From the NCBI RefSeq assembly GCF_004117055.1, contig NZ_CP026363.1:5194501-5258500 (forward strand): a stretch of DNA of 64,000 nucleotides, read 5' to 3'. A program made the translations under genes and the position numbers. The notes beneath the pieces were generated by a model. It made no database searches. It worked only from the letters and a program-made list of their open reading frames with translations, and was not told where the DNA came from. Positions 8,920-17,355 of this stretch are shown here, piece after piece; the stretch's first letter is position 1, and every line of letters begins with the position of its first letter. The DNA is from Brevibacillus agri (GTDB lineage Bacteria > Bacillota > Bacilli > Brevibacillales > Brevibacillaceae).

Positions 8920-10110
8920 TTGTCTAACCAGTTTACCACAGACTTAATCGGCCTTCCATCGTTTCAACTTTCCCATTGGGACAAAACGACTGAAACCGAT
9001 TGGGTAGTGACTCTCACTCCCAATCCAGCCTCTCATCTGTGTCCTCTCTGCCTGAAAGAGAGCACCAATCATGCTCGCCCAGGGCACCGTCTTCTTCGTC
9101 ACCGCTTTATTCCTTCATGGGGTACTGTCTGGGTACGTGTTCCTGTATATCGACAACGTTGCCACGATTGCCAGATCACCTGGACTCTCGAATGGGATGG
9201 AATTCCCTATCGAGGAACGGCTACTTTTGCGTTTCGTCAAATGGCCGTTGAGTTGTGTCAGAAGAGGGATTTGCTTAGCGTTTCCAAACAACTCGGAATC
9301 TGCTATACGACATTGGAACGGTGGTATTACCAACTGGCTCCTCAGCTTCTCGCTAAGCCCCAAGATCATCTTACGCCTACTATGGTCTGTCTGGACGAGT
9401 TTGCTCTCCAAAAAGGACACAAGTACGGTGTCAACCTCATGGATGCACAAAGCGGGCATATCTGGCAGGTTACAGAAGGGCGTTCACGTGAGCAGGTTCG
9501 TCAGGCTCTCATGAACTGGCCCTTTGCTACGCCTCCACAGGTTGTTGTGACAGACTTGGCTCCTGGAATGGCTGAGACGGTTCGCGGTGTTTGGAAGGAT
9601 GCCACGGTAGTAGCGGACAAGTTCCACGTCATTCAGCTCTTCTCCAAATCGTTAGAAGCTGCTCGTAAACGTACCCGTTCGCGGGGAACTCATCGCCGGG
9701 GTAGACATGAACAACGTCTGCTCCACACATCTCCTGATAAACTGAAACCTGAGGAACAGGAGGAATTGAAAGCCTGGTTCGCTCAAGATCCCCATTTGGA
9801 ACGCCTTTACAACGCTCTTCAGCACATGAGAACGGTATATGCAGCTCAGACAGAAGAGTCGGGAAAAGAAGCACTCCAACAATGGATAACCGAGCACCTC
9901 ACATCTCCCACCTCTGCCGTCCGTTCGATTGCAAAAACAATCGTTCAATGGCGACAGTCGGTTCAGAATTATTTTTCGTTTCGAGTTACAAATGCTCCGA
10001 TTGAAGGGACACACAACAAAGTGAAAGTCATCAAGCGACGAGCCTATGGGTATCGCAACATCGAGCGGTTCAAGATTCGAATTCGGCTGGAGTGTAAACC
10101 AGCCATATAA
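8920..10110 (+). CDS. ISL3-family transposase
   Basis: 396-aa transposase with a TTG start after TAGGAGG at 8906-8912. The N-terminal zinc finger is visible as C-P-L-C (SHLCPLCLKES) and C-H-D-C. Then come an HTH region (LLSVSKQLGICYTTLERWY) and the ISL3 catalytic region, with CLDEFALQKGHKYGV, VVTDLAPGMAETVRG, VVADKFHVIQL and the C-terminal TNAPIEGTHNKVKVIKRRAYGYRN. Related TTCCTCTA[TG]CGTnA sequences at 8867-8880 and, inverted, near 10124-10137 are probably subterminal repeats of the element (about 8845-10152). It looks intact. Confidence 0.9.
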   Translation: MSNQFTTDLIGLPSFQLSHWDKTTETDWVVTLTPNPASHLCPLCLKESTNHARPGHRLLRHRFIPSWGTVWVRVPVYRQRCHDCQITWTLEWDGIPYRGTATFAFRQMAVELCQKRDLLSVSKQLGICYTTLERWYYQLAPQLLAKPQDHLTPTMVCLDEFALQKGHKYGVNLMDAQSGHIWQVTEGRSREQVRQALMNWPFATPPQVVVTDLAPGMAETVRGVWKDATVVADKFHVIQLFSKSLEAARKRTRSRGTHRRGRHEQRLLHTSPDKLKPEEQEELKAWFAQDPHLERLYNALQHMRTVYAAQTEESGKEALQQWITEHLTSPTSAVRSIAKTIVQWRQSVQNYFSFRVTNAPIEGTHNKVKVIKRRAYGYRNIERFKIRIRLECKPAI

Positions 10111-10172
10111 AAAAGTGAAAAACTACGCTAGAGGAAGATCAAGCACGTTTAATGGTGAAGAGCTAATAAAAT

Positions 10173-10213
10173 GGAAAAACCCTTAGGGAGAAACAAACCT
10201 AAGGGTTTTTTTT
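10173..10213. terminator. bidirectional rho-independent terminator
   Basis: AAAACCCTTAGG pairs with CCTAAGGGTTTT around a 10-nt loop, followed by eight T on the plus strand and preceded by A on the other. It lies between the ISL3 gene and the convergent lipoprotein gene and can serve both. Confidence 0.8.
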
Positions 10214-10288
10214 AGGCAACTTCATTTAAGGTATTTCGACATAAGCTCGGGCAGCCTTGGTTCTTAAGAAGACAAATCGTCTAATGAG

Positions 10289-10927
10289 CTAAGGCTGTTG
10301 AATCGTGGATAGCTCCAAGCCAATAATCGTGTACACAGCTAATTTGTCTTCGTTCAAGAGCTGGAATTCATAATTCTCAGGAGAAAAAAGCGCTTTTTCT
10401 TCATCGCTTGTCAGTTTCTCCTTCAGCTTGATTTGCTGAGAGAGGGTATACGTTCCGTCCGTACTGCTTGGGTCAAACGGAACAACGGGAGGAGACTCCA
10501 CAAGCAACTGGGCGATTTTTTCACTCCCCATCACATCGCCGAAAGTAAAATAGACGGGACTTTCTGTATCCATCATTTTTTCTCGCAGTTCAGGGGACAA
10601 CCATATTTTGATGCTCAGGCTTGCCAAATTGCCATCTCTCTTTATTTCCAAGACAGAGTTCTTCATGTGCTGTCCATTGATCTCGGTAGAGTAATCCGTA
10701 ATCGATTTATAGGACTTGGTCGCCTTGGTTGTCGCTGGTACTGTTTCTTGGTTTAAGGTACCGCTGCTGTTCACTGGAGTAGGCTCCGATTGACATCCAG
10801 TCAGAGCAAAGAGGAGAAGGAAGCACGTTGTCCAAATGGTTAGCGCAGTTTTGATTTTTACGGGTTGATTACAACGGTTGTGGGTCTTTGTCGGCGTATT
10901 CTTTATACGAGTAGTCAGCATAGACAC
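10289..10927 (-). CDS. hypothetical lipoprotein
   Basis: About 212 aa with an unusually long N-terminal stretch before a hydrophobic segment and the lipobox ALTGC (Cys45). Its start lies inside the end of the preceding secreted-protein gene (58-bp overlap), so the two are probably translationally coupled. The mature part is Ser/Thr-rich at first and then alternates charged and hydrophobic residues; no family was recognised. Being lipid-anchored and co-transcribed with a toxin-like secreted protein, it could be an anchor, chaperone or protective partner for it. That role is speculation. The N-terminus is uncertain. Confidence 0.6.
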   Translation of the reverse strand: MSMLTTRIKNTPTKTHNRCNQPVKIKTALTIWTTCFLLLFALTGCQSEPTPVNSSGTLNQETVPATTKATKSYKSITDYSTEINGQHMKNSVLEIKRDGNLASLSIKIWLSPELREKMMDTESPVYFTFGDVMGSEKIAQLLVESPPVVPFDPSSTDGTYTLSQQIKLKEKLTSDEEKALFSPENYEFQLLNEDKLAVYTIIGLELSTIQQP

Positions 10928-11513
10928 GTGTGGACTTTACCGCCTTCCCATCGATGTATTTGGTGATATACCCTTTTGTGTCAACGGCTTTTGATCCATA
11001 TTCGATCGTGGTCACGCTTCTGGCAGGGATGTTCCAGGTGTAAGTAGTGGTTGTAGTGGTCTCTGTTCCAAAGGAAACCTCGGCGTTGAACCCTACCTTC
11101 GCTTCGATCAGCCCCATATTGAATTTGCCTTCGCCTGACGTACCTACCTTGCCTGTTAAGAAGGTTTTCCTGGAAACAGACCGTGTAACCGTATCGGTTA
11201 AATTGCTTCGATTGGTTACTTCCGCTTCGAAACTTTTGGATTTGTATTTTTGCGTTTTGGTTTCTTCGTAGTCTGTTCCGTTGTAATCCAATCGGTAAGG
11301 CTTCATGATTGATTTGCTATTTTCTTTCGTGATGACCTGAAAATCATAATTGACTGGTGTCTCCCACACTTTTTCAACAATCTCTAGTTGGCCGACTTTC
11401 TCCTTGGTAACGGCAGGTTCAATCGAATGCTTGGATTGGGCAAAAGCAGTTACTCCAGGTGATACTAAAGTGCTTACGAGTGCAGTAGCGAGCGTTAGCT
11501 TCTTGAATGACAT
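10869..11513 (-). CDS. secreted beta-rich protein, resembles ETX/MTX2-type pore formers
   Basis: 214 aa with a clear Sec signal peptide (MSFKKLTLATALVSTLVSPG, cleavage after AFA). The mature part is dominated by alternating Ser/Thr and hydrophobic residues: SKSFEAEVTNRSNLTDTVTR, a Gly-rich turn, then TETTTTTTYTWNIPARSVTT. That pattern (TNxTxxxxT, poly-Thr strand, IPARS preceding a final strand) is what aerolysin/ETX_MTX2 beta-pore toxins show. The protein is shorter than MTX2 and no full-family match was made, so treat the resemblance as a hypothesis. It is the first gene of a two-gene unit inside the mobile island. Confidence 0.5.
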   Translation of the reverse strand: MSFKKLTLATALVSTLVSPGVTAFAQSKHSIEPAVTKEKVGQLEIVEKVWETPVNYDFQVITKENSKSIMKPYRLDYNGTDYEETKTQKYKSKSFEAEVTNRSNLTDTVTRSVSRKTFLTGKVGTSGEGKFNMGLIEAKVGFNAEVSFGTETTTTTTYTWNIPARSVTTIEYGSKAVDTKGYITKYIDGKAVKSTRVYADYSYKEYADKDPQPL

Positions 11514-11888
11514 TTTTGATTACCTCCATTTTCCGTTTTATACATAATAACATAAAATTTGGAAGAGCTAGTATTTTGAATTTTCTGAAAAAAGGAAACG
11601 GTAGAAAAGATGAGCTCCGACTCAAAGCCCTTATCATCTCAAAGTTATTCATGCTCACAGAGCCTATAGTAAATGAGCACTTCTTAAGTAGTTGATCGCA
11701 CGCCGTGCCCTATGAAAGTCGGTCGGCACGGTGTAGGTTAAAAAGAATTCCTTTTTGAAGATAAGGGTATAAGACGAGATAAGCGGTATTCCTCCCTCAG
11801 TTACAGCTTTTAAGCCCCGAAATTGGATTTGAGTCATACCCCCTTATCTTGTTAAGCTGATATCAGAAGAACAGAGGGGGATATTTTT
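11514..11888. other. AT-rich intergenic stretch with two inverted repeats
   Basis: No credible gene. An inverted repeat ACgCCGTGCC...GGCACGGTGT at about 11701-11737 has no T-run. CCCCCT (11839-11844) pairs with AGGGGG (11875-11880) just before the IS3 orfA start; the second arm overlaps its ribosome binding site, so it may hide that site. The promoter of the toxin-like gene pair should lie at 11514-11600. Confidence 0.5.
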
Positions 11889-12221
11889 ATGCAACGGAGA
11901 CGCTATTCAATCGAGTTCAAACAACAATTGATCCAGGAAGCCCACGAAGTAGGAAACGCTAGTCAAGTAGCCAGACGGCATGGGATAGACCCTAAAATGC
12001 TGTATCGATGGATACGTGACTCCAAACACGCAGATTGGCAGAATACGTCTTCCGAAGCTAAAGCTGTAACAAGCTATACCCCAAGTCCAGGAGAGTTTCG
12101 GGAACTGGAAACGGAGAATGATAAACTGAAGAAATTACTGGGAGAAAAGGACTTGGAAATCGCGATCCTTCGTGATCTTGTAAAAAAGGTGAACCCAGCT
12201 TATCGGACAAAATGGAGATAG
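11889..12221 (+). CDS. IS3-family transposase OrfA (helix-turn-helix subunit)
   Basis: 110 aa, starting after GAGGGGGA. It has an IS3-type HTH (YSIEFKQQLIQEAHEVGNASQVARRHGIDPKMLYRWI) and a C-terminal leucine-zipper-like coiled coil (ELETENDKLKKLLGEKDLEI) used to multimerise with OrfAB. OrfA looks intact, but its OrfB partner downstream is broken, so this is a dead element remnant unless complemented in trans. Confidence 0.85.
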   Translation: MQRRRYSIEFKQQLIQEAHEVGNASQVARRHGIDPKMLYRWIRDSKHADWQNTSSEAKAVTSYTPSPGEFRELETENDKLKKLLGEKDLEIAILRDLVKKVNPAYRTKWR

Positions 12222-12518
12222 CCGACAAGTGGATACAGCTGGGGTACACAGCCAAACTAGTGCTACGTATTGTCGGCATCCTGGAAGCAACCTACTATTA
12301 CCGAAAAAACAAAGCCTCCCAAAAACCTCGCGTTTATCACGGAGGAAGACCACGGACAACCTGTCAGTGACGAACAAATCAAAGAATGGCTATCCGAGCT
12401 GATTGCCGATGAAGAATCTGCTTATGGATATCGAAAGCTTACTGTCTGCCTACGGCGAGACCACCAACTGGTCATCAACAAGAAAAAGGTTTACCGCTTG
12501 CTGATAGAAGAAGAACTC
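12211..12518 (+). pseudogene. IS3-family OrfB remnant (frameshifted, 3' truncated)
   Basis: Starting at the ATG at 12211, the frame encodes MEIADKWIQLGYTAK and GRPRTT, the normal OrfB start, but stops at about 12369. The continuation (PVSDEQIKEWLSEL, AYGYRKLTVCLRRD, INKKKVYRL) is in another frame, so a small deletion near 12360 broke it. At 12519 the sequence is cut by the left end of a second IS3-type element; the catalytic DDE core is absent. Confidence 0.8.
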
Positions 12519-13777
12519 TGATGCTAGACTTTACATTGGACACGGAGAATCGAGAGTGCGACAATAAAAGCGTTCATAATCGAGGTGTCCAACATGACGA
12601 AAAAGTACGACAGGGAATTCAAACTTCAAACCGTACGACTCATCCAAGAAGAAGGGAAATCGGTGGCGCAGGTAGCCCGGGAAATGGGGCTTCATGAAAA
12701 TACCATCTACCGGTGGGTCGCTGAATTCAAGCAAGACGGCAATCAAGCCTTTCCAGGCAGTGGACAACTGAAGCCGGAAGACAAAGCCCTACGCGACCTT
12801 CAAAAGCGAATTCGTGATCTGGAAGAGGAGAACGAAATCTTAAAAAAGGCGATGCACTACTTCGCAAAAGACCGGCGCTGATCTACCCTTTCATCCACGA
12901 TCACCGCTCCAAGCTCCGAGTCGCGAAGATGTGCGATGTGTTTCAAGTTTCTCGAAGCGGTTATTACGATTGGACCCGGCGTAAGAAGAACGATCGGGCG
13001 AAGCGTCGAGAAAAGCTGGAGCAACAAATCCGGCGGGTCTTCCTGGATTCGAGACGTTTGTACGGCAGTAAGAAGGTCTTGGAAGCACTGAAAAAGGAAG
13101 GGGTTCAGGTTTCCGAGAAAACCGTCGCTCGTACGATGAAAAGGCTCGGGCTGAAATCCCGTACGGTGAAGGAATACAAGGCGACAACGAATTCGAAGCA
13201 CCATTTGCCTGTGGCCGAAAACGTGCTAAACCAAACGTTTACCGCAAACGCGCCGGGGAAGGTCTGGATGACGGATATCACTTATATCCCGACAGACGAA
13301 GGCTGGTTGTATTTAGCCAGTGTGATGGACTTGTATACGCGTAAGATCGTAGGCTTTCACATGGGGGAGCGGATGACAAAAGAACTCGTGATCGCCGCGC
13401 TAGATCAAGCCTACAACCGTCAGCGACCAGCTCCGGGGCTTTTACACCACTCTGATCGCGGCAGCCAGTATGCCTCGACTGAGTACCAGAAGCGTCTGGA
13501 GAAATACCAGATGATCGGAAGCATGAGCCGCAAAGGAAACTGTTACGATAACGCCTGCATCGAGTCTTTCCACAGCGTACTGAAGAAAGAACTCGTTTAT
13601 CTGGAAAAATTCAAAACGAGAGAACAAGCGAAAAGAGCGATATTTGAGTATATCACTTGCTTTTATAATGGAAAACGCATCCATTGGGTACTTCACGCCC
13701 AATCAATACGAACATATGTACCGATGTGTGGTGTAATTCTCTCGATTTTATGTGTCCAATCTATTGACAGTGGTTCA
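12519..13777 (+). mobile_element. IS3-family (IS150-like) insertion sequence
   Basis: Starts with TGATGCTAG at 12519 and ends with ...GGTTCA at 13777. The two ends share ATTGGACAC and AATCGAGAG in inverted orientation, and the TG...CA termini are typical of the family. It is 1259 bp long and contains orfA and orfB. Flanks differ (CTC against CAA), so there is no target duplication and the element borders a rearrangement. Its right end abuts the azlC fragment exactly. Confidence 0.75.
12585..12881 (+). CDS. IS150-like transposase OrfA
   Basis: 98 aa from a GTG, or 95 aa from the ATG at 12594. It has the IS3-type HTH (FKLQTVRLIQEEGKSVAQVA, ENTIYRWVAEF) and a coiled coil (LQKRIRDLEEENEILKKAMH). 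The orfB frame is -1 relative to it, and A-rich slippery runs lie at 12842-12848 and 12865-12869. OrfA is presumably also the N-terminus of a programmed-frameshift OrfAB transposase. Confidence 0.85.
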   Translation: MSNMTKKYDREFKLQTVRLIQEEGKSVAQVAREMGLHENTIYRWVAEFKQDGNQAFPGSGQLKPEDKALRDLQKRIRDLEEENEILKKAMHYFAKDRR

Positions 13778-13798
13778 CAACAGATGACGGGCGTTTAA
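12878..13798 (+). pseudogene. IS150-like transposase OrfB with a C-terminal frameshift
   Basis: Normal OrfB from LIYPFIHDHRSKLRVAKM onward, including the HTH_21 region (SRSGYYDW) and the rve integrase core with all three catalytic residues (Asp in WMTDITYIP, Asp in HHSDRGSQYAS, Glu in NACIESFHSVLKKE). Near 13684, about 8 bp are missing from the expected IHSAIGY region. The last 40 residues are therefore out of frame and read through the IS end into azlC. In the third frame the lost C-terminus (NQYEHMYRCVV) is still visible, so the lesion is recent. Activity is doubtful. Confidence 0.75.
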
Positions 13799-14000
13799 CA
13801 GCAAGTTCGAAACGAGAATCGGCCAGCCGACGATGCCCTGCGAGCCCACCGCCGCAAACTGCGAGGAGCCGGCATTGACCAGCAGCGAAAACAGCATCGC
13901 CTCCGTCACTCCCAGCCCAGCCTGCCTGGCTAGTATGCCAAACACCATCCCGTCCACGATTCCGGCGGCGGCCACGGGAAAAATTTGTTTCATTCCTTTT
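13777..14000. repeat. azlC: 224-bp direct repeat, copy 2 (azlC fragment)
   Basis: Identical by eye to 5644-5867. The first base is shared by chance with the IS150-like terminus, so the true repeat may start at 13778. Its right end is internal to azlC rather than an element boundary, unlike copy 1. Together the copies bracket the whole mobile island (5868-13777). Confidence 0.85.
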
Positions 14001-14020
14001 ACAAACAACGCCTGCGACAC
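13778..14020 (-). pseudogene. azlC: azlC 5' part, truncated by an insertion sequence
   Basis: AzlC is the large subunit of the AzlCD branched-chain amino-acid exporter. The start is a GTG at 14020 after GAAGGGAGAG. About 81 codons remain (SQALFVKGMKQIFPVAAAG, GMVFGILARQAGLG, FSLLVNAGSSQFAAVG, NLLLNARHLL) before the IS150-like end at 13777. A full AzlC is about 230-250 aa. It follows the MocR-type gene by 47 bp on the same strand, the remains of a regulator-azlC-azlD operon. Confidence 0.8.
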
Positions 14021-14067
14021 GCTCGATGCTCTCCCTTCTCTGTTGCCACCGCCTTGTGCAAGCTGTC

Positions 14068-15546
14068 TCAGCGCTTCCGCAAGTACGGCCCCCACACCTT
14101 TTGCAAAAGCCGGATGCCCGCCTCCATCTCTTCCGTCGTCATGCCGCCAAAGCCGAACTGGAAAGCAGGCAGCGCTTTTGGCTGCGGTTCCATCCATTTG
14201 TGTGAGGTAGGGTAGACGCGCACACCCGCAGCCTCCGCGATTTGCGCAAGCTGCAAAGCCGTGCAGTCGCTTGCCACCTCGACTGTCATCGACAATCCGG
14301 CATCCTGTCCTTTCAGCAAAATGTAAGGCCCGAGCTGCTCCTGCAAAATGTGCAGCATCGCATCGTGCTTTTTGCGGTAGAGCGTGCGCATCTTGCGAAT
14401 ATGGCGCTCCCAGTCGCCGTGTTTCATGAACAGAGCCAATGTCTCCTGATGAATCCGCGACGCAGACTGGTCGAAATCCGCCAGTTGCTCGTGGTAGATG
14501 GCAAGCAGCTCCTGTGGCAACACCATGTAGCTGATCCGTATCGACGGCAGCAGCGCCTTGGAAAACGTCCCGAGGTAAATGACCCGCCCGTGCGTGTCCA
14601 GCCCTTGAAGCGAAGGAATCGGTCGGCCGTGATAGCGAAACTCTCCGTCGTAGTCGTCCTCGATAATATAGCCGCCTGTCTGGTTCGCCCAGTGCAGCAG
14701 CTTCAGCCGCTTGGCGTACGGCATGACGATCCCCGAAGGGTCCTGATGGGACGGGGTAATGTACACATATCTCGCTCCGCTTTTCCCGAGCGCTTCCACG
14801 TCGATCCCGTCCTCCTCCAGCCGAATCGGACATACCGCAAAGCCAAGGTGGGCAAAAACGGAACGCACCCCGTTATAGCCGGGCTCCTCCATGGCGACAA
14901 TCTGTCCGCGCGGGCCGAACAAAAAGCCGAGCAAGCTAATCATGATCTGCGTACCCGCGCCAATGACAATCTGCTCCGGCGTCGCCTGCACCCCGCGGGC
15001 ACGGCTCAAGTAGCGGGCAAGCTCCTCTCGCAAAAGCGGCTCCCCTTGCCTGTCGCCGTAATACAGCACGCTCCGGTTCTCTTTTTGCATGCACTGGTTG
15101 GTGTATTTGCGCCAGCGCTCGTAAGGGAAGTGCTCCGCATCGACCCGGGCATGGTGAAAATCGTAGCGAATGGAAACTGGTTGCCCGTCCTCCGGCTGCT
15201 CCGCTGCATGCGGCACACGCCCACCCGCAGCGGCAACGCCAACCGCGCCAGCGGTCGGTACGCTCTTTTTCCCCGCATGTTCGGGTAGCGGGCCATCCCA
15301 CTCCATATCTACGACATAAAAACCGCTGCGCTCCCGGCTCTCAATGTACCCTTCTGCCAAAAGCTGATGGTAGGCGCACTCCACGGTCGTTTTGCTGACC
15401 TGCAAAAATCCGCTCAAGGCCCGCACAGATGGCAGCCTTGTTCCCGAAGGCAGCCGGCCTTCTTGGATTTCTGCGCGAAAATACCGATAGAGCTGCAAAT
15501 ACAACGCTTCTTTGTCCTCAACCAAGTGGGGACTGATGTCCAGCAT
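14068..15546 (-). CDS. MocR/PdxR-type GntR regulator with aminotransferase-like domain
   Basis: 492 aa from the ATG at 15546, preferred over upstream starts because GAGAGGAG lies 10 bp before it. Residues 10-80 form the GntR winged HTH (LQLYRYFRAEIQEGRLPSGT, PSVRALSGFLQVSKTTVECAY). The remainder is a fold-type I PLP domain with the lysine region GTFSKALLPSIRISYMVLP and the aspartate in IIEDDYDGEFRYHGRPIPSL. Such proteins bind PLP and regulate nearby genes. Its nearest partner is the broken azlCD operon, so it may now be orphaned or act elsewhere. Confidence 0.88.
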   Translation of the reverse strand: MLDISPHLVEDKEALYLQLYRYFRAEIQEGRLPSGTRLPSVRALSGFLQVSKTTVECAYHQLLAEGYIESRERSGFYVVDMEWDGPLPEHAGKKSVPTAGAVGVAAAGGRVPHAAEQPEDGQPVSIRYDFHHARVDAEHFPYERWRKYTNQCMQKENRSVLYYGDRQGEPLLREELARYLSRARGVQATPEQIVIGAGTQIMISLLGFLFGPRGQIVAMEEPGYNGVRSVFAHLGFAVCPIRLEEDGIDVEALGKSGARYVYITPSHQDPSGIVMPYAKRLKLLHWANQTGGYIIEDDYDGEFRYHGRPIPSLQGLDTHGRVIYLGTFSKALLPSIRISYMVLPQELLAIYHEQLADFDQSASRIHQETLALFMKHGDWERHIRKMRTLYRKKHDAMLHILQEQLGPYILLKGQDAGLSMTVEVASDCTALQLAQIAEAAGVRVYPTSHKWMEPQPKALPAFQFGFGGMTTEEMEAGIRLLQKVWGPYLRKR

Positions 15547-15750
15547 GTTCTGTTTTCTCCTCTCCCTGCAACTGACCTGCCTCCTTTTTTTCAATCTGTC
15601 CATGTTCACGAAGGCCAAGTCAGTCTATGCTTAATCATATCAGAAAATTTGCACATTTCCTCCCGGTTGGAAAACTTGCCTGCATGCGGCTTTGCGGCAC
15701 AGCGGAAACCGTCTGGTACCCGCCTCGTAGCCTGAAAGTTATTCTCCGGG

Positions 15751-15784
15751 AAAAGAAAAACCGACGGAGAAAAGTCTCCATCGG
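15751..15784 (-). terminator. rho-independent terminator of the liv operon
   Basis: On the minus strand CCGATGGAGA and TCTCCGTCGG form a stem with a short loop, followed by TTTTTCTTTT (complement of 15751-15760). It lies about 50 bp after the livF stop. Confidence 0.85.
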
Positions 15785-15835
15785 CCCCAGCTTACCCTAT
15801 TGTCCGTAACAGGCTGACTTCTTTGATCGCATGTT

Positions 15836-16543
15836 TTACGCGAGATAAGCGTCCCGAACCTGTGGATTTGCCAGCAGAGTCTGCGCATCGTCCTTCAAAA
15901 TGATTTCACCTGTCTGGATCACGTAGCCGCGGTGCGCCACTGAAAGCGCCTGGTTCGCGTTTTGCTCTACCAGCAGGATCGTCATGCCTTCCCTGTTCAG
16001 CTCTGTGACGATGTCAAAAATTTGTTCGACGAGAATCGGAGCCAAGCCCATTGACGGCTCATCGAGCATGAGAATTTTCGGCTTCATCATCAGTCCGCGC
16101 GCGATCGCCAGCATTTGCTGCTCACCGCCGGACATCGTCCCGCCTTTTTGGTCGATCCGTTCCTTGAGGCGCGGGAAGTAAGCAAAAGCGCGCTCGATGC
16201 CTTCCTCGATCACCTGTTTATCCGATACGCCGAACGCTCCCATTTCCAGGTTTTCGCGCACGGTCAGCTTTGGAAAAATCCGGCGGCCTTCCGGCACATG
16301 GGCGATTCCCGCACTGGCAATATCGTGGGTGCGCATCTGGGTAATATCCTTGCCGTTGAAGATCACTTTGCCTTCCTTGGCGCGGGTCTGGCCGCAGATC
16401 GTTTTCAGGGTGGTCGATTTTCCCGCCCCGTTGGAGCCGATCAAGGTGACGACCTCACCCTCGTTGACGGTAATGCTCAATCCCTTCAATGCGTGGATAC
16501 CGCCGTAATAGGTATGAACGTTATTCAGCTCTAGCAATGCCAT
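15836..16543 (-). CDS. livF: branched-chain amino-acid ABC transporter ATPase LivF
   Basis: 235 aa, the usual LivF length. Walker A GSNGAGKSTT at residues 37-46, signature MSGGEQQMLAIARGLM, Walker B ILMLDEPSMGLAP, and the LivF-typical NREGMTILLVEQNANQAL. One of two ATPases driving uptake of leucine/isoleucine/valine or related amides. It is the last gene of livK-H-M-G-F, 14 bp after livG, with a terminator downstream. Confidence 0.92.
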   Translation of the reverse strand: MALLELNNVHTYYGGIHALKGLSITVNEGEVVTLIGSNGAGKSTTLKTICGQTRAKEGKVIFNGKDITQMRTHDIASAGIAHVPEGRRIFPKLTVRENLEMGAFGVSDKQVIEEGIERAFAYFPRLKERIDQKGGTMSGGEQQMLAIARGLMMKPKILMLDEPSMGLAPILVEQIFDIVTELNREGMTILLVEQNANQALSVAHRGYVIQTGEIILKDDAQTLLANPQVRDAYLA

Positions 16544-16557
16544 CGTTTTTCCTCCTT

Positions 16558-17334
16558 CTACGACACTTCCGACGCACTTTTGCCGAGGTAGGCTTCAATT
16601 ACGTTCGGGTTGTTGCGGATTTGCTCCGGTGTTCCCTCCGCAATTTTCCGGCCGTAATCCAGTACGTGAATGTATTCGCTGAGTCCCATGACCAGCTTCA
16701 TGTCATGCTCGATCAAGATAATCGTCAGGTCAAGCTCGCGTTTCAGCTTGCGGATAAAGTCGGTCATTTCGACTGTCTCGCGCGGGTTCATCCCCGCCGC
16801 CGGCTCGTCGAGCAAAATAATCTGCGGATTCGTCGCCATCGCCCGAGCGATTTCCAGCCGACGCTGCAATCCGTATGGCAGGCTACCCGCCGCTTCGTTG
16901 GCGATATGGGCGATGCCTACATACTCCAGAAGCTGATAGGCTTCTACGCGGGCCTTTTCTTCCTCGACCCGTACGCGCTTGGTGTTGAACAAAATGCCGA
17001 GCAACCCGGCTGACAAGCGGGTGTGAACGCCGACCATCACGTTTTCCAGCGCCGTCATTTCTTTGAACAGCCGGATATTTTGGAACGTCCGGGTAATCCC
17101 GCGGCTTGCGATCTGATCGGGGCGCAACCCTTTGATGCTTTTGCCGTCCAGGAGAATTTCGCCTTCATCCGGCACGTAAAATCCGGTAATCATGTTGAAA
17201 AAAGTCGTTTTCCCGGCCCCGTTCGGCCCGATGACTGCCGTAATGCTTCCCTTGTCTATGGAAATCGAAACGTCCTGGTTGGCTACCAGTCCGCCAAAGC
17301 GCTTCGTCAAGTTTTTTGCTTCCAACAATGCCAT
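16558..17334 (-). CDS. livG: branched-chain amino-acid ABC transporter ATPase LivG
   Basis: 258 aa. Walker A GPNGAGKTTFFNMITG near residue 38, the long LivG-specific insert before the signature, Walker B IILLDEPAAGMNPRET, and LTIILIEHDMKLVMGLSEYI. It pairs with LivF in the cytoplasm under the LivHM channel. It lies 21 bp downstream of livM in the same operon and is intact. Confidence 0.92.
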   Translation of the reverse strand: MALLEAKNLTKRFGGLVANQDVSISIDKGSITAVIGPNGAGKTTFFNMITGFYVPDEGEILLDGKSIKGLRPDQIASRGITRTFQNIRLFKEMTALENVMVGVHTRLSAGLLGILFNTKRVRVEEEKARVEAYQLLEYVGIAHIANEAAGSLPYGLQRRLEIARAMATNPQIILLDEPAAGMNPRETVEMTDFIRKLKRELDLTIILIEHDMKLVMGLSEYIHVLDYGRKIAEGTPEQIRNNPNVIEAYLGKSASEVS

Positions 17335-17355
17335 GCCCTTTTCCCTCCTCGTCCG

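Noticed and set aside
12594-13798. Counting the IS150-like element as fully functional
   Set aside because: The C-terminus of OrfB is frameshifted and the element lacks a target duplication, so it is called as a damaged copy.
13775-14833. 352-codon minus-strand frame through the azlC fragment into the MocR gene
   Set aside because: Only its last 81 codons are AzlC; the rest is an alternative frame of the MocR gene. The real azlC start is the GTG at 14020.
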